Positions 6,389 through 6,500 of a stretch of DNA of 6,500 nt are shown here, piece after piece; position 1 is the stretch's first letter; each line of letters starts with the position of its first letter. Made by a program: the position numbers and the translations under genes. The notes under the pieces were generated by a model. It was not told the DNA's origin and did no database searches. It worked only from the letters and a program-made list of their open reading frames with translations. The stretch comes from Treponema sp. UBA1240. GTDB taxonomy: Bacteria > Spirochaetota > Spirochaetia > Treponematales > Treponemataceae. The stretch covers positions 1-6,500 of the forward strand of contig DBWK01000086.1 in assembly GCA_002308875.1 (NCBI GenBank). The letters run 5' to 3'.

Positions 6389-6500
6389 GCTTCGCGGGGT
6401 TTGGCGAAATGCCGACGAGATATGCTTGTCGGGTAAAGCAGGGGCGTTGCGGGGCTGGCGTTTGAAGCCTGCACCGCCCTACGAGCATAGCTCTCCGGGA
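6389..6500. other. GC-rich non-coding tail with an 8-bp hairpin
   Basis: After the methyltransferase stop no convincing gene is seen. CCGACGAG (6412-6419) pairs at all eight positions, one a G-U wobble, with CTTGTCGG (6425-6432) around a 5-nt loop. No T-tract follows, so it is not a standard intrinsic terminator. An 18-codon frame (ATG 6409) is too short and lacks a ribosome site. Downstream, GC-rich blocks with partial self-complementarity (GCAGG near 6439 with CCTGC near 6469, GGCT with AGCC) suggest a structured or repeated intergenic element that continues beyond the window. Confidence 0.4.

Overview
The window looks like chromosomal DNA from a spirochaete, most likely a Treponema. The clues are a long lipoprotein with a permissive spirochaete-type lipobox and tandem Ig-like domains, a following outer-membrane-barrel-like protein, and the general gene style. 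This assignment is inference from protein character, because no marker gene is present.

Layout, all on the + strand. (1) Positions 1-81 are the last 26 codons of an upstream gene. (2) Positions 82-422 are intergenic. They hold a strong extended -10 sigma70-type promoter (188-215) and a ~200-nt leader with an intrinsic-terminator-like hairpin and U-tract (345-382) before the ribosome binding site. (3) Positions 423-3539 encode a 1038-residue lipoprotein: a repetitive beta-rich N-terminal region, two Big_3-type Ig-like domains, and a ~600-residue C-terminal region I do not recognise. (4) A perfect 12-bp hairpin (3560-3592) sits 12 nt before the next start codon. (5) Positions 3605-4828 encode a 407-residue exported protein that looks like an outer-membrane beta-barrel. 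(6) Positions 4926-6388 encode a class I SAM-dependent methyltransferase (Methyltransf_32 / CCQHEL type). It is broken into two frames by a -1 shift whose allowed window begins at a T7 run, and it carries a 3 x 54-bp in-frame repeat insert. (7) Positions 6389-6500 are a GC-rich non-coding tail with a hairpin.

The lipoprotein and barrel genes are AT-rich (sampled lines about 32-37% GC), while the methyltransferase is GC-richer (sampled lines about 55-58% GC). The two surface genes therefore look like a compositionally distinct cassette, possibly one transcription unit controlled from the promoter and attenuator-like leader. The methyltransferase is probably an unrelated housekeeping-type gene. 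I see no CRISPR array, tRNA, rRNA, transposase or defence system. The most notable items are the leader, the frameshift site and the repeat insert in the methyltransferase.
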